A stretch of 64,000 nucleotides of DNA from contig JAIPMN010000763.1 of assembly GCA_020650975.1 (NCBI GenBank), positions 1-64,000 of the forward strand. The letters are read 5' to 3'. The position numbers and the translations under genes were made by a program. Below the pieces are notes generated by a model. It saw nothing but the letters and a program-made list of their open reading frames with translations. It had not been told where the DNA came from and ran no database searches. Origin of the DNA: Apostichopus californicus (Eukaryota; Echinodermata; Holothuroidea; Aspidochirotida; Stichopodidae). Positions 48,901 to 61,804 of the stretch are shown in pieces. The first letter of the stretch is position 1; each line of letters starts with the position of its first letter.

Positions 48901-51859
48901 AGGTTAACCATTGATGGCCTGGAGAGCAAAATAAGAATTCATCATCAGAACAAACATGATCATTACAAGTTTATTAAACATAGCAGACACTCTCTAAAAT
49001 ACTCTTGGGTCTACACCATCTTTATTAAGAGAAAATAATGGTGACATTTAACAGCTCCATTAACATAACAATGACGATATAAACTGTACCAGTATACACT
49101 ATACAGTCTAAAGGATTGTCTTGACTGTATAGGCAAGAGAAAGATCCACTAGATAGGATATTGCTTTCAAGGCATCTGTTTAGCCATATCCTATCATGAT
49201 TTTGTCGGTTACTCAAAGTGCTGCATTTCTGAACAAGAAAAATGTCTTTAAAAAGGCTTTACCTATACAGCTTCTAAAATGTAGAAAGTCAATCCTTCTT
49301 AGGATTATTTAAAAGATCCTCAACATAATTAACTGCTTCATTGTGGAATATCACAACTCTTGAATCTCACAGACTATGATCGGAAAGTCCCTGTAGAAAA
49401 AGTCCTTGTAGTAAAAGTCCCTGTAAAAGTTCCTGTAGTAAACGTTCCTGTAGTAAACAATGTATTATGGTTCTCAAAAAGCCCTGTGAGTGTGAGTTGC
49501 AGGGTAGTCTGCAATTGCTCCTTAATAACTCCGTATGGATTTATCCCATTGTAAAACCTGTACCACTTCAGCTGAACAAAACTCTAAAATATGTTTTGAA
49601 CTTTTATCATTCTTTGATGGAATAATTCCTGGTTGAAATGATTTACTGAATTGAGTCCAACCGCTGGTAAAGCTATACACCTTGTGCAGAGTAAGACACA
49701 CAACTTCAGTTTCCTACAAAAGTAACAGAGTAACTAGATCAGTAGAAAGATTTATTTTTCTACTAAACTATAGATGCACAGTAACTTTATCAACAACATT
49801 GACATAGAGATGATTGGCTCAAAGCAAGTGTGTAAGTAACCATTGTGTGTCAGCCATGAAGCATAAAGAGTAAAATCATTAGGGATCATTTGAGCAGTAT
49901 TGGATTAGACCCACCCGGACATATGATCAGATCAGAACAATACAAGTCCTAAGGAGTACCAGATCAATTGATGCTTTGAATAAAGTCTTCAACAATAGTT
50001 GATTGTAATGAATAGTGTACTTGGGAAAAGGGGTACATCCACCAGTTTGTAATACAGAAGGGGCACAATAGAGCAATCCTTTCATACATGACTGCTTGCA
50101 TGGTCTTCACTCACTAGTAGCTTGAAACAGTAAGCTAGGCCTAGGATACTACCATGCATTAGTCAGAAGGAAGAAGACCTGTGTATTGCTTGTAGAAACT
50201 TTCTATTTCAAGTATGAAAGCGTTGCTTATTTTTTAATCAATAAAGACTTTGACTAATTATCTTTCCAGTTACAGAACAACAATTGCCATGAAAGAATTA
50301 AATCTATTTACAATAATTGACTTCAGAGTGTCATGAACAATGATATCAGTTAAATAGGACATTTAGAGAATAACTGTACATAGAAAGGTTTCCTGGAGGT
50401 AAATTGAACTGACAACTATCTTCAACATATTGTTTTTCTTAATCTGGGCGTAAATATCAATTCGAAACTCTTCCACAGAAATGATGTAAGCATCCCAGTT
50501 GTCAGTATAAATCAATAGCCAAATAAACATGCACAGTGTAAAAGAGTGCTTGCAAATTCCTGAATTGCCTACAGGTGGGTTATCTTGCAAATAATACTGC
50601 TAACCTCAACAAAATGAGAAAACAAAAAACAAGAATACTAACTAACGACTGCAACTCCTAGAAGCAGAATAAATCACACCAATGACAACACAGTAGCAAA
50701 TGTGACTATGGTTACTGTTTAGCATAATAACTTGCTTGCAATGATAGCATCCATGTTAATAAGTTACGTTGAGATAGCTGTAACATAGTAGAATCCAAAC
50801 ATTTAACTCCACTTTAGCTCCTTTAATCATTTACCTTCATTCTATGAATTGCACCAATTGGAACTTTAAATGTAAAAGAAAGAGGGCCGAACAGGACCTT
50901 CCACAAATGTCAAGAATACATGTGGAATTAAATGGAACAAGGAGAAGTATTTTTCCCTTGGCTCTACAGACTTCACAAGGCAGATAAGAGAAACCATCTA
51001 CAAACACAAAGCAGATGTTACATGTTGACTGTCTCCCATTAAAGTACAAGTAGCACATATATCCCAATTCCACCCCAAACAACCTCTTACGATATATGTT
51101 CTTGCTATGACACATACATCATCCATCCATGAAAATCTGAACACATTTCCTCTCTCCAGAAATCCAAGCTCTTTTAATAGACTGTCTTTGATATGCAAAG
51201 TATTTATATAATTTGCAATAAGATTGGGTGGGTGTACAGAGCAACTGGGCCGACTCCCAGGTCTTGGCATTACCTGACCATGATTTTCAGATATGTTGTT
51301 TTATCTTAAACTCTTCTGTTATAAATTAATGTTTAATTTCTAAACACAGGAATGGCATTGTTTATAGTCATCTCAGTGGCAGTTCAATAGCCAAACCAAC
51401 AGCAGAGTACAGTAGGCCTGTAGTAGCAGCCAGCCCTGCAATAGCAGTGTTACTTAGACATATATAAATACAAAGAGAAATACATAACCAGCCTACTGTA
51501 GGAGCAGACTCATACAGTCAGCCAATAATAGACTTAGCAAAAGCCAGGCTACTTATGAAAACATGCAGTAGCAGACTCATAAGACTTGTTAAAATTTGAG
51601 AATGCAGTACATCCCCCAACCCCCCCCCCCCCATGTAAAAGGTGATCAACTTCATATTGTGTGAATGCTCCAGCTCAAATACATAGGATCAGATCCCACT
51701 GTTACCATCTCCCTTTCGGTGAGAATCCTGACACCTTCAAGATTGTAGTCTGAGATCTTTGCAAGGTTACTTGCCCTCATCGCTTCCTCATAAACACAGA
51801 CCAGCGCAAGTCCAAAAGTGGGGTCCCTGTTGCACTATACTTTACAAATCAATTTGCAA
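45976..51859. other. No gene recognised over about 5.9 kb
   Basis: AT-rich sequence, presumably intron or intergenic. A perfect donor-like GAGAG|GTAAGT lies on the plus strand at 48,867 without an acceptable exon. C-rich runs occur near 48,470, 48,785 and 51,607-51,632. The 15-bp array is listed separately. Confidence 0.5.
49384..49459 (+). repeat. 15-bp tandem repeat, about 5 copies
   Basis: AAAGTCCCTGTAGTA-type units, one shortened to 12 bp. The in-frame reading KVPVVNVPVVN is a by-product. Confidence 0.85.
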
Positions 51860-51864
51860 ACAAT

Positions 51865-52640
51865 ACTTGTAATTCATGTAGTTGCATTGGACCCTTTATA
51901 CATTGGGGAAACCAAAATATACCATATACGACTTTTATCTGTACCGGGCCCCAGGCAACAGCCATAAAGGGCCCATGTCCCACAGACCTTTAGACTACAT
52001 ACACGCACATTGTGTGGCACGGCAGCAACACATAACCTTGAATCCTGGTCACAAACGGACATAACCTGCCCATCAAACCCTCTGTCTCTTTTCAAATCTT
52101 CTGGGTTCCCGGTCCAGTTGAGTATCGCATCTATGCAGACTGGCTTGAAAGTAAACGCGGGCCAAGTGCAGTGCAATGCAATAAACTAGGCTCACATCAA
52201 TGCAAGATGTGAGCCATCATAATGACGTCACAGGTCGATTTACTGCAAATTTATCCTCTACCATGGCCCAGACAACCTCAAGGGCCCATGGCCCACACGT
52301 GATTTAATCATGTGCAAAGACACAAGGATAATTCCTGTAGTTGCATTGGACCCTTTATACATTGGGGAAACCAAAAAATTCCGTATACGACTTTTACCTG
52401 TACAGGGTCCCAGGCAACAGCCATAAAGGGCCCATGTCCCACACATGTTTTGATTATGTTAACAAAAAGCAGGATAATTCTTTTAGAGGTGTTGGCCCTA
52501 TTGGACATTGCGGTATCCAAAAATACCAACGACTTCATTTTTTAACTGTAACGGGGCCCATGCAGCAACCTCAAAGGCCCAATTGCCCACACAGGAATTA
52601 ATCATGTGAAAATAGACAAAGGGCCCAAAAATTGTACTAA
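51865..52640 (+). repeat. ~165-bp repeat, two clear and two decayed copies
   Basis: The block from GTTGCATTGGACCCTTTATA to AAAGGGCCCATGTCCCACA occurs at about 51,881-51,985 and 52,340-52,443 with few differences. A third, diverged copy follows at 52,480-52,640, and a partial one at 52,258-52,330. A 250-bp unrelated stretch (52,000-52,250) separates the first from the rest. GGGCCC motifs make it GC-richer than its surroundings. Confidence 0.85.
52189..52215. repeat. Perfect 10-bp hairpin
   Basis: GGCTCACATC pairs with GATGTGAGCC around AATGCAA. It lies in the non-repeated stretch between copies of the 165-bp repeat, 8 bp from a CRE octamer (52223-52230). Confidence 0.75.
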
Positions 52641-52685
52641 GGCATCAACGTGATCCCTGTGGCTTGAATATTTTGTTTCCTTCTC

Positions 52686-52992
52686 TCAACATGCTGACAC
52701 AAGTTTTGGACATTCTGATATAAATCTTGGCATGCTGACACAGTTTTTGGCATTAATGAAACGTTGGCGCGCGCCGATGTGCCAAAATTATAGCATGACG
52801 TAAATATTGTATCTAGCAAGCAATGTTGACATGACCAATGTAGTAGTGGCATGCTGTTACAAGTTTTCAACATGCTGATGTTGAATTTGACATGTTGATA
52901 GACGCAATGACATACTGTTTTTTGTTTCGACATGTCAATATGGAATTGTAACATGCTGATATCGAATTGTAACATGTTGATATCGAATTGGA
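52686..52992 (+). repeat. Short degenerate tandem repeat (ACATGCTGA units)
   Basis: (A/G)ACATG(C/T)TGA recurs every 20-35 bases. The cleanest pair, TAACATGCTGATATCGAATTG, is 22-bp spaced at 52,949-52,991. An isolated GGCGCGCGCC palindrome sits at 52766-52775. Confidence 0.7.
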
Positions 52993-53728
52993 CACTTCAC
53001 TTTCTTTTTCGACATTTATGGAACGTTTGGCTCTCCGTACTAGTTAACAATTATTATAAACCTGCCTGTTACAGTTGCTGTTATCACATCAACAGAGGAT
53101 TGAGCAGGTGGTATTGCTGTAATGAGCTAAGAGTCTTTATTGCTCAGACAAATAGGGTTAAAGTGAATGAGGTCATTCATTCATGTCTGCTTCATTGCCT
53201 ACTAGGCATGCATGGATGGATGTGCATTTGATATGTTGCTTGAAACAATACCATCTAAGGATAGTACAGTATGTGACTATGCCTTTTCAACTTTGAGAGA
53301 AAGTTTGTAACATCTGTTATTTTTTATTCTGAAATTCACCGGTTCCAGCAATGAAGTCAACACCCTGGTGAGTCCACTGACAATTACGTGGCTAGTTTAG
53401 AGGAACTCAGTGAAACATGTCACTTCAAAATATGAATGAAGAAATGGTTGGAGCTCAAATCTTCTAAGAGACTGAATGACTATTAAATGTGAAAAAAGTT
53501 AACCAAAGCCATTTAAGGAGGCAACCTGTAATTTGTTCAACAAACTCACATTAAACCTGGCCTAAAGTTCCCAACAGTTGTAATTAAGCCTGCATTAGAC
53601 TGCATGCTCACAAGAAGAGGGAAATTGTGATTGTATACAGTAATGTATTAAATAGTTTGAGAGATGCATTCCAGCACATTTTTCACATTCACAGAGTAGA
53701 GGCTGTTACAGTAGCTCTACCATCATAA

Positions 53729-54067
53729 GAGAGCGTGGTGGCCAATCGGTTAAGGCGTCGGACTCGTGATCCAAGGATTGCTGGTTCCATTCATGCCTAC
53801 AGTAGTTCATTACGTTGTATCCTTGGGCAAGATGCTTTATCTCACTTGCCTCTCTCCACCCAGGGGTTAAATGGGTACCTGGGTTAAATGGGTACCTTAA
53901 ATGGGTACCAGGGGTTAAATGGGTACCTGTGAGGTAACTTGTCATTGGGCGCAGTATATAACTGTTATCATTGACCAGGGGTAATATAACGTCTGTAAAG
54001 CGCTTTGAGACCTATCACTGGTGTAAAGCGCTATATAAAAAGCAAATATTATTATTATTATTATTAT
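53729..54067 (+). mobile_element. tRNA-derived SINE, about 340 bp
   Basis: The head has an A-box (TGGCCAATCGG) followed by TTAAGGCGTCGGACTCGTGATCC and a decayed B-box (TGGTTCCATTC), the layout of a tRNA-derived SINE promoter. The body contains GGGTTAAATGGGTACC four times in a row (53,871-53,932), an internal expansion. The tail carries GTAAAGCGCTTTGAGACC and GCGCTATATAAA, then (ATT)n. These tail motifs are shared with LINEs of the CR1/L2 group. Target duplications are not clear, suggesting some age. Confidence 0.88.
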
Positions 54068-55614
54068 CATTACATACAGACTACAGGGGTACATGTTTTG
54101 TTGCTGTCCTCATTACACTTAATGCTACACAATACAGTTTACACACACTGAGAATTTTCAAATTGACTGCAAAGCATGAATATCTTCCACATGCATGACT
54201 ATAGTCAGTATTCCACATCATCAATCATTACATCTCAGAAGACCATGAATAGAATACTCTTGACCTCACTTAAATTATAGTGAACAAAATGACAGTGGGC
54301 GAATATTTACAGACCTCACCTCAGAAGAATGAACAAGTCTAGTCAAACAATAATTATAAGCCCTCAGAAAATACCAACAAACTGTGGAACATTCTAGATC
54401 ATTATCAAATACCAAATACCTTACTAGAGCTTGTCATAATAGTGGATTAATCTAGTACTTTTCTAAAACAGTGGGTCATTCTTTAACCTCTCCTGGCAGT
54501 TGTGGACTCTCACCAAATAACAGTGGACATTGTAAATGCTCAGTACATAACCGTTGACCTCTCTAGATCCTAAGGAAGGTCACACTGGATATTTTTAAAT
54601 ACTCACATATAAAGCGGACCATTCTTACCCCCTCCCTACAATAGTGGATCATTCAACATGTCACCTGAAGAAATGCTAAGACACTGCAATCAGGTTTCTT
54701 AATAATTTATGCTGGTTTACCCATGGTGCATTTGCTCTGACTCTATACCGACATTAAAAAACAATGCAGGTTTACTTTATTCAGGTACCAAGTATCAAAT
54801 AGATAGGTGGTTGTAAATAACAGCTCCCAATACAGTATTCCTATCGATATGAAAACATCACTTCACCTTTTATAACCTATTTTTACAAAAACAAAACTCT
54901 ACTAAGAATTTTACGTTTAAAACAGAACAAAAAACTATCACAAGGAAATAATGTTGTGCACCAATTTACTATTTCAAGATACAGCACAATTTATGAGCCA
55001 ACTATTTAATGCAAACATTTTCAACGCATTCCCTAGGTATTTTATCCTTCCATAAACAATTGAGAAACACGAATGCCTTTGATTAGCATAAGATATAAAA
55101 CTAAAGCTTCTCCAAAGAGGTCACTTCTATAAATGGATTGTTCTCATCCAACAGGCTGAACTCTTCCCTTATGAAATATATGACCTACTATTTTTATCCT
55201 TTTTCTATTTAAGGCCCTACAGCAGTCTTAGACGAAAGTGTGGACACTTCAATTAAGATGAAAAAGAAGCATCTACTTGACTCTACATCCCCACAGTCAC
55301 GTTCAATTGATCGCTTCAATATGAAATCTTTGGTTCATTTCTAGGACAAGAACTAATTTCTCAAGGGTATCCCTTGAGAAACAATCTACCCAAAGTGAGA
55401 ACCCATTCTGCCTTGGACACTTCTTCCTAGGGGATGTTGACATCTAATTATCTAATGTCTATTTACTGTATTATTTAGTTAAAGAATTAACTCCACCCTT
55501 CACATTTTCATCTGAAGCAGATCTAAGGAAAAATTAAACATGCAGTGGAATTGTACATCAACCCTATCACTAACTTCCACACTGACCTAGCAACTTCTTC
55601 ATTCTTTGCTCTTA
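54068..55614. other. No gene or element recognised
   Basis: AT-rich sequence. Nothing identified. Confidence 0.5.
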
Positions 55615-55988
55615 GAATTCCAGGAAATGAGCTATATGAGTTGTCACCAGTTTACTTGCAGGAAATAATCCATATCCACAAACCTTCTCGCATTCTTAGG
55701 TCATCCTCTGAAACTTCTGTTCTCACAACTCGTAGATCAAACAAGCGAGTCTGGGAGCAAGCTTTTAGCCATGTCGCACCGTTGTTGTGGAACAAGTTAC
55801 CATCAGAAATACGAAGCCTTACCTCTATCAGAACTTTCAAATCAGCGTTAAAGACTGTTTACTTCAAACATACCTATGGTTAGGTGTATTCAATTGTATT
55901 TTTGTATTTTGTATATGTCTGGTTAAGCGCATTGAACCCTGGGATTTTGCGCTATATAAGCACCAGTGTAATAATAATAATAATAATA
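55615..55988 (+). mobile_element. LINE 3' end (CR1/L2-like), 5'-truncated
   Basis: The frame ending at 55883 reads VYLQEIIHIHKPSR, then ILRSSSETSVLTTRRS, then WEQAFSHVAPLLWNKLPSEI and SIRTFKSALKTVYF. This is the typical C-terminal end of the reverse-transcriptase protein of CR1/L2-group LINEs, where 'FS..AP.LWN.LP..IR' is strongly conserved. The stop is followed by a short 3' region with TTAAGCGCATTGAA and GCGCTATATAAGCACC, then (AAT)n. All of the endonuclease and the catalytic reverse transcriptase are missing, as usual for 5'-truncated LINE copies. Its last frame is still open, so it is not very old. Confidence 0.85.
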
Positions 55989-57357
55989 TATCAACCAAGA
56001 AAATATAATTCTTTGTGTTTGTGACATTATTAGAGTACTCACAATAAATGGATAGGGAGGGAGTGGAGGAGGAGAGAGAATCATATCATGTCCAACAAGC
56101 ATTGGTAGACTGTGACCCAGACACAGGTCTCACAGATACTGTGCACAAGTCCATACAATAAATGGACAATTTGGCCTTGTGTTATTAAAGATTTGTTTCC
56201 AATGGATTTAGACAGTGGATGTAATAAATACAATGCAATTAAATGCAGGCAGACGCTGTGCACACAGCAGACACAGGCATACCTTTCTTAACCGCTGATA
56301 ATATATAGTAATGAATTGTTTACATTACACACATTTCAAAGTTGTGAGGCTGAAATCTTAGATGATAACTCAGAAATATTTATTCAGGTTAAAAGGGTGG
56401 CTTGATAGTTCTGTAAGATTGAATGGAGAACCATGTAAAAAGCCACAACTAGCTCCAAACACAATTGGTTTAATGTGTTTTGTCCTTAGCAATGACAGAG
56501 GATACTTAAAGGGGAACAATACTGGCTGCTTGACTCTTCACATACTTTTAGTATATATTTATGCCAATAATAATGACCTTTATCTTGTCATTCCTTCACT
56601 ACTTCATTGAATAAAATTACATTCAAGTTCCCAGCCCTTCTCCCGTTGCTTGTCGCCATATTTGAGGAGAGGGAGGCAGACAATCAGCTGTTTACAACGT
56701 CATACTTGCACCAGAGAGAGTTCCTAAAAATGTGTTGCCATCTTATATCATATTTACACAATTAATTTTACCCAACTTGTAAGACTTTGGAATATTTATA
56801 TAGAAATATTAAATACCTTCAAAATTCAAAAGTAAATGTAAAATACGCTGAATGTCGTTTATACATTAAATTTTCGAAAATCGGTATTTAGCAAGCTGTC
56901 TGTGTTGACAGACGCACATTAAATGTCATTGTTTACATCCGAATTCTGGACTACAGCTCAATAACTTTCTTCTGAAAATTACGTTTTTTCCTCGCACCTT
57001 ATGTTGAGGTGATGGAGTAAGTTCTACGCAATAGTCATCTGGGTTAATGTATGACTAAGTCATGTTGAATTGCTTGAATGATGAACGTTACTTTTCATCG
57101 ACAAAGTGATGCTCACAGTCACAGTATGTCGAGCAGTGTTAGTATTACTAAGTTATATAGTGACTACTTGTTACTGGTACTATGCTTGTGATGGACATTG
57201 AACGAAACACTATTTAGGCATAGGCTACAACTAGTCTGTATACATAACTCAAAATCATTTGGTCCGCAAGATGTCTCTATGATGACTTAAGGTTTTATTC
57301 TTTAGATTTCTGGATAATAATGTCCAATTCAACAGTTATAATAATAATTTGAAAATC
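55989..57357. other. No gene secured; possible divergent first exons
   Basis: See the candidate start at 56621-56659. On the plus strand a GTAAGT donor follows GTGATGGA at about 57,018, without a fitting next exon. The rest is AT-rich. Confidence 0.35.
56621..56659 (-). CDS. Possible first coding exon (ATGGCG...)
   Basis: On the minus strand AAAT-ATGGCG starts a frame MATSNGRRAGNLN followed by GTAATT, a moderate donor. The region before it (56,660-56,700) is pyrimidine-rich and less AT-rich than its surroundings, as a 5' untranslated region might be. No second exon could be tied to it. It might be the start of gene A, about 41 kb downstream on the same strand, but this is only a guess. Confidence 0.22.
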
Positions 57358-57505
57358 TGTGATAGTTCAGTATTTTCAGCATATACCGCACTCATTGTTT
57401 TGTGTACAGCGGTACTACAAGGGTATCTGTGATAGTGAAGTAGTTTCAGCATATATACTGTACTCAAGCATTGTTTTGTGTGCAGCGGTACTACAAGGGA
57501 ATCTG
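57358..57505 (+). repeat. 76-bp tandem duplication
   Basis: The block from ATAGT(T/G)(C/A)AGTA to CAGCGGTACTACAAGGG occurs twice, 76 bp apart (CAGCGGTAC at 57407 and 57483). Each copy contains a TTGTTTTGTGT(A/G)CAG acceptor-like end. After the second copy the plus strand is open in two frames, to 57,607 and 57,656. Confidence 0.85.
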
Positions 57506-57656
57506 CATAGAGGCAAGTCTGACTCTCCGGAGGTGCATGTGTCACGACATGAAAACGTTGCATGGTGGGCAATTTCACAAAAACATGGCAACTTGCAGAG
57601 AGCGTGAATGGGATTTCATAGAAAAAACTTGTACTTCCCTAGATATGGAGTTTTAA

Positions 57657-60600
57657 TACTTTTAAGTGGTATCCTCAGGATTGTAGATATATATTTGAAT
57701 TTTGGGCACTGCTTAAGGCGCTTTGAAACAGTTTACTTCTAACATTGTGTAGGGGTTGTCAGTGTAATACTAAACACGAGGAATAAAACTAATCAAAAAA
57801 GGATCATGTTAGAGGATGAATTTACAAACAAGTGTGGTTTTTATCTGTCTGTCCAACAAGATGAAAAGTTGAAGTGCAAGCTGTTAGTTTGGTTTGCCAG
57901 GCAAGCTAACCATCTACATGACTATTTTTACAAGATAGCCATCTAGACAATGATGACAATATGTAATCCTCTGGTATCTCTTATCTGTTAATAATGATGA
58001 CAGCTTTAAAACTGTGTGTCTAGTAAGCGTGGGTTGATAGTGTAAGATAAGTACAATCTTACTCATAGATAAGTTTTACAACTGTTTTGTATGTCTAACT
58101 TGTACAATGCATAGCCAATATATAAATCAGTAATGTCAAGCACAGGTTAAGAAATCAAAGAACATAAATAGATAACTGGTTTGCCAACAAACATTCAAAA
58201 CCTTAAATATCTTAATTGTTCTTAAAATTTCACATTACGCCAAATTTTGTTGTTGCATGCATGAATTTTGCTTTAAAAAAGAGCAAAGTACCGTGATAGT
58301 ATACAATTTTTTGTTCTTCTAGGAATGTACCCATAGCCATACACAACTGTTGTATTACACAAATTGTAATTGCTACTAAGTGAATGTTAATAAAAGTGTT
58401 ATGCAATTACTTTGCCAAAAAACTTTTCAAAGTATGTCGCATGGGGAAAATGTATCAGAATATTCAAACTATGACACTATGACTTCAATTGAATGTCAAC
58501 TGACTAGTCAAGCTATAGAACTGCATTGTTATGGTATTTAAATATAAACATAGTTAAACAATATTATTCACCAAAATCAATGGAAACGTTTGTTAATAGT
58601 ATCATCATAAAATGGTATGATAGAACAGAGAGTAATAGTTCAGACGATGCAGGCTCTAATTGTTACAAGTTTAATATTTGAAATCTACATTTGCTATTTC
58701 TACAAATGTCAGGCTGCTAATATAGATGCTGTACTGTACAGATACCTTGCAATACTCTGGTATAGCATACTGTTCAGTACCTCCTTCACACCATCAACTA
58801 GCATAACATCCAAAAGAGAGAAACAGACATATCTGGCCTCTCCATCTTAAATAATTCATCCATGATATGTAATGAAAGAAAAAAAAAATGAGAAAATTTT
58901 GTGAGTAGCTTAATCAGTAAGATAGTCCCTGGTAATGGCTGAGTGTAATCCAAGAGCTCTATATCGATCTACTCTTCTCAGAATATCTCTAGCTGGGTAA
59001 GCATGCTCTTGAAGATATCATCCAGGGCAGCAGCCGTCTGCCATCAGCAATTATTTACGATTCTCCTCACATATGACACGCTTGCAGAGTGGCATTGCTT
59101 CAAATAAGGCAGTAATACAATTCCATCTATGGAAATCACTGCTATTCTTTGAGATAAAATGTGGAAAACAGAGAAAAAGGCTACTTCCTTGTTTACATGT
59201 AAAACACTGTCAGTTTCTGAAATCAATGACTGTCAGAAGTAATAATCTTCATGATAGATGGTAGCTCACAACCACTACTGATTGTCGTTGAGAATGTTGT
59301 ACTTCACTGTACATGCCAATAGAAGTACAACATCAGTTTGCATTATTCCTACTAAAGTCCAGTCACATGAGTTTGCTGTTATTTGCTGTCAGATTAACAG
59401 ACACTACAGATGAACATATCAATGACAAAGTAGGAAAACATCCCTGACTCAACTAACTTGGCATCCATCTTTATCTGCTAAATATTACCATAGATTTGTA
59501 CCGAAATATTAAGGTTTGTTTTCAATAATGTCAGAACGACTAACAACAAATGTATTTGCAAGCTTTACTGACTGAAGCTACAGCATATTTCTACAAGAAA
59601 CATCAATTGCAATTTGTACATAGGATAGAACTAAAGCATAAATAGTATAACAACCTATAATCGGCCTAACCACATGGTGGTGAATTATTTCGGTGTCATT
59701 ATCATCACGGAGCAGTTTCTTGCTTCCAGAATGCTAGGCCTTAGTGAAGGGAAATGAATCAATAAAAACCCTGTGAGAATTAAATTATTCAGTTATTTCC
59801 CTGGCAATATCACAACCATTACAAGCCAATGACAAAATGCAAAATGTCACACTCAAGTCCTACCAGGTGGGCTAGAGGACAATTAATGGACATCTACTTA
59901 TGAAAACTAAATGTTATCAATTAAAATGAAGTCACATATATTGGTTCTTTGTTATGTAACACTTGTACCACCCAGCTGTTGCACAAGAAGTAGCTTTCAC
60001 TTGCAGTCATAGGCCAAAATCAAACAACCAATTTCACTTCCAGGGGCTGATCCGGCCAAGAAAATGGGCAAGTGCAAAGCTCATCTTACAATTTTTTTTT
60101 TTTAAAGAAAATTGGCTGAGAATAAATGTGATCCAATAGCTTGATGTACATATCAGAAACAAACTAGGTTGGTTCACGATTCTAAAAATAGAAAACTGAG
60201 ATCAAATCTTGCACGATACCTGGAGGGAATTTCATTTTGCAAACCCAGTGAGAAGTGTTTCCAATCAGCATTTGAGATTATAATCCAAGTTCCAACACAG
60301 TAAGCTTGTTGAAGGGAAAGTGATGGAGATAGAAATATCTCATCAAAAGTTTGGGTGTGTCCCCAAATTTGGCACTTCCTACTGATGTGTGCTGTGTTCA
60401 GTGAAATATGCATGAGAGGTTACAGTATCTGCAATTTCTGCAAATTATCTGCAACCTAGGCTACTACTACTACTAGAACTACAGTAGTAGGCCTACTATT
60501 CAGTTACATCAAGTTCCAACTGACGTTCAATGAAGCTGTCCCTATGGACAATGTCAGGATGAAAAACACATTAGGAGTCTGAGTGCTAGGGTGTGTCAAC

Positions 60601-61535
60601 TAAAATTATTCATTTTTCCTGGAAAGATCATTCGCTGTTCGCTCCAGTAGATATGTTTCCTTTAGAAGTTCTCTTCAACATTTGTTATTAGTGTGGCTGT
60701 GAAAAAAATCTTCTGATATGATATGAAGCTCCATGCTATGTCTTTTCATCATGACCAGTGCAAGCAAATCTACTTAATTTCAAGGATTAATTTCTCATCT
60801 TTATACCCACCCCCTTTAACAGAAGTATTAATGTGAATGACACATATTTCCCATATTGTGCTTAAAAGGAGATCAAGCAGTACAACTATGCAGCAATTTC
60901 ATGAAACAGTCACAAATATTGCCCGTAATGACTTGAACAGCAAAATGCTTGCTATGAATTGTCTTCCTTTCCTTAAAATGTAAATGATATAAAATAAAAA
61001 TCGAGAAAAATGTTAATGTAGCGTTTCAGTATTGGTTTCAAAAATTGATACAACTTTCATATAATTGACAATATCAGTTATGATTTACAATGACAATATG
61101 TCAACACTGCTGGTATTGGTTAGGCTAATTGAATACCAAGTACCAGCTGTCACTAAAGACTGCAAAATGCCAATTTTAAGTTTGAAATATTTCAACTTTT
61201 ACTCAAATATTAACTAGCTTTTCAGTCAATCAAGCTAGTGACATACACTGTTATGGGATTTAGCAAAGAATAGCATCACAATGTTTATGAAATCAGAACT
61301 AGCTGCTCACTCTATCTTCTGTTGAATGCTCTATAGCTGATTCAGTCAAGAGCAGAGTGCATGCATAAAAACATTTTTATCCGTATTATGAATTCCATAT
61401 TAAAACACATACAAATGGATGTATCATGACGGCCTCATCCCTTTCTATCAATTTTGATTGGTTCCTTACAATCACATTATTTAGGCTGAGGCACTAAGTT
61501 TGCAGAAATTAACCCTTTTGCACCAAATGAGCCTG
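57657..61535. other. No gene recognised over about 3.9 kb
   Basis: AT-rich sequence. It holds poly-T and poly-A runs and a short CTA run near 60,465-60,480. Nothing else was identified. Confidence 0.5.
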
Positions 61536-61539
61536 TTAA

Positions 61540-61804
61540 AGGGTGTGAAGACTCGCGCAAAAAGAAACGTCTAATGCCAGTAATTTGACCTAGTTTCGAA
61601 TGAGGTGTAACAGAAGTGTTAAACAACACCACCATCGATCCCAGAAAATACACACACAGCTTGCTACCGTCGGTAATTAGACACTAGTGTACAGTCAGTA
61701 CATACAGCTGCGGTCAATACCCACAGCACAGTAGCGACACAAACAAAATGTCACTTGCAAGCAACAGAAAGTTAACTTTTTCAGATGGCCGCACATGGTT
61801 TGGG
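61540..61804. mobile_element. Truncated second copy of the TTAA MITE
   Basis: It starts right after TTAA (61536-61539) with AGGGTGTGAAGACTCGC and follows the copy at 29218-29577 closely for about 190 bp. It then lacks about 85 bp of the interior and stops before the right terminal repeat at TTTGGG (61804). The other copy is therefore the better reference. Confidence 0.9.

Noticed and set aside
51874-52176. 100-codon minus-strand frame
   Set aside because: It spans the edge of the 165-bp repeat, and the same peptide recurs in the second copy as a repeat by-product.
58905-58975. TAGCTTAATCAGTAAG as a tRNA or SINE head
   Set aside because: The A-box match is poor and there is no B-box or acceptor stem.
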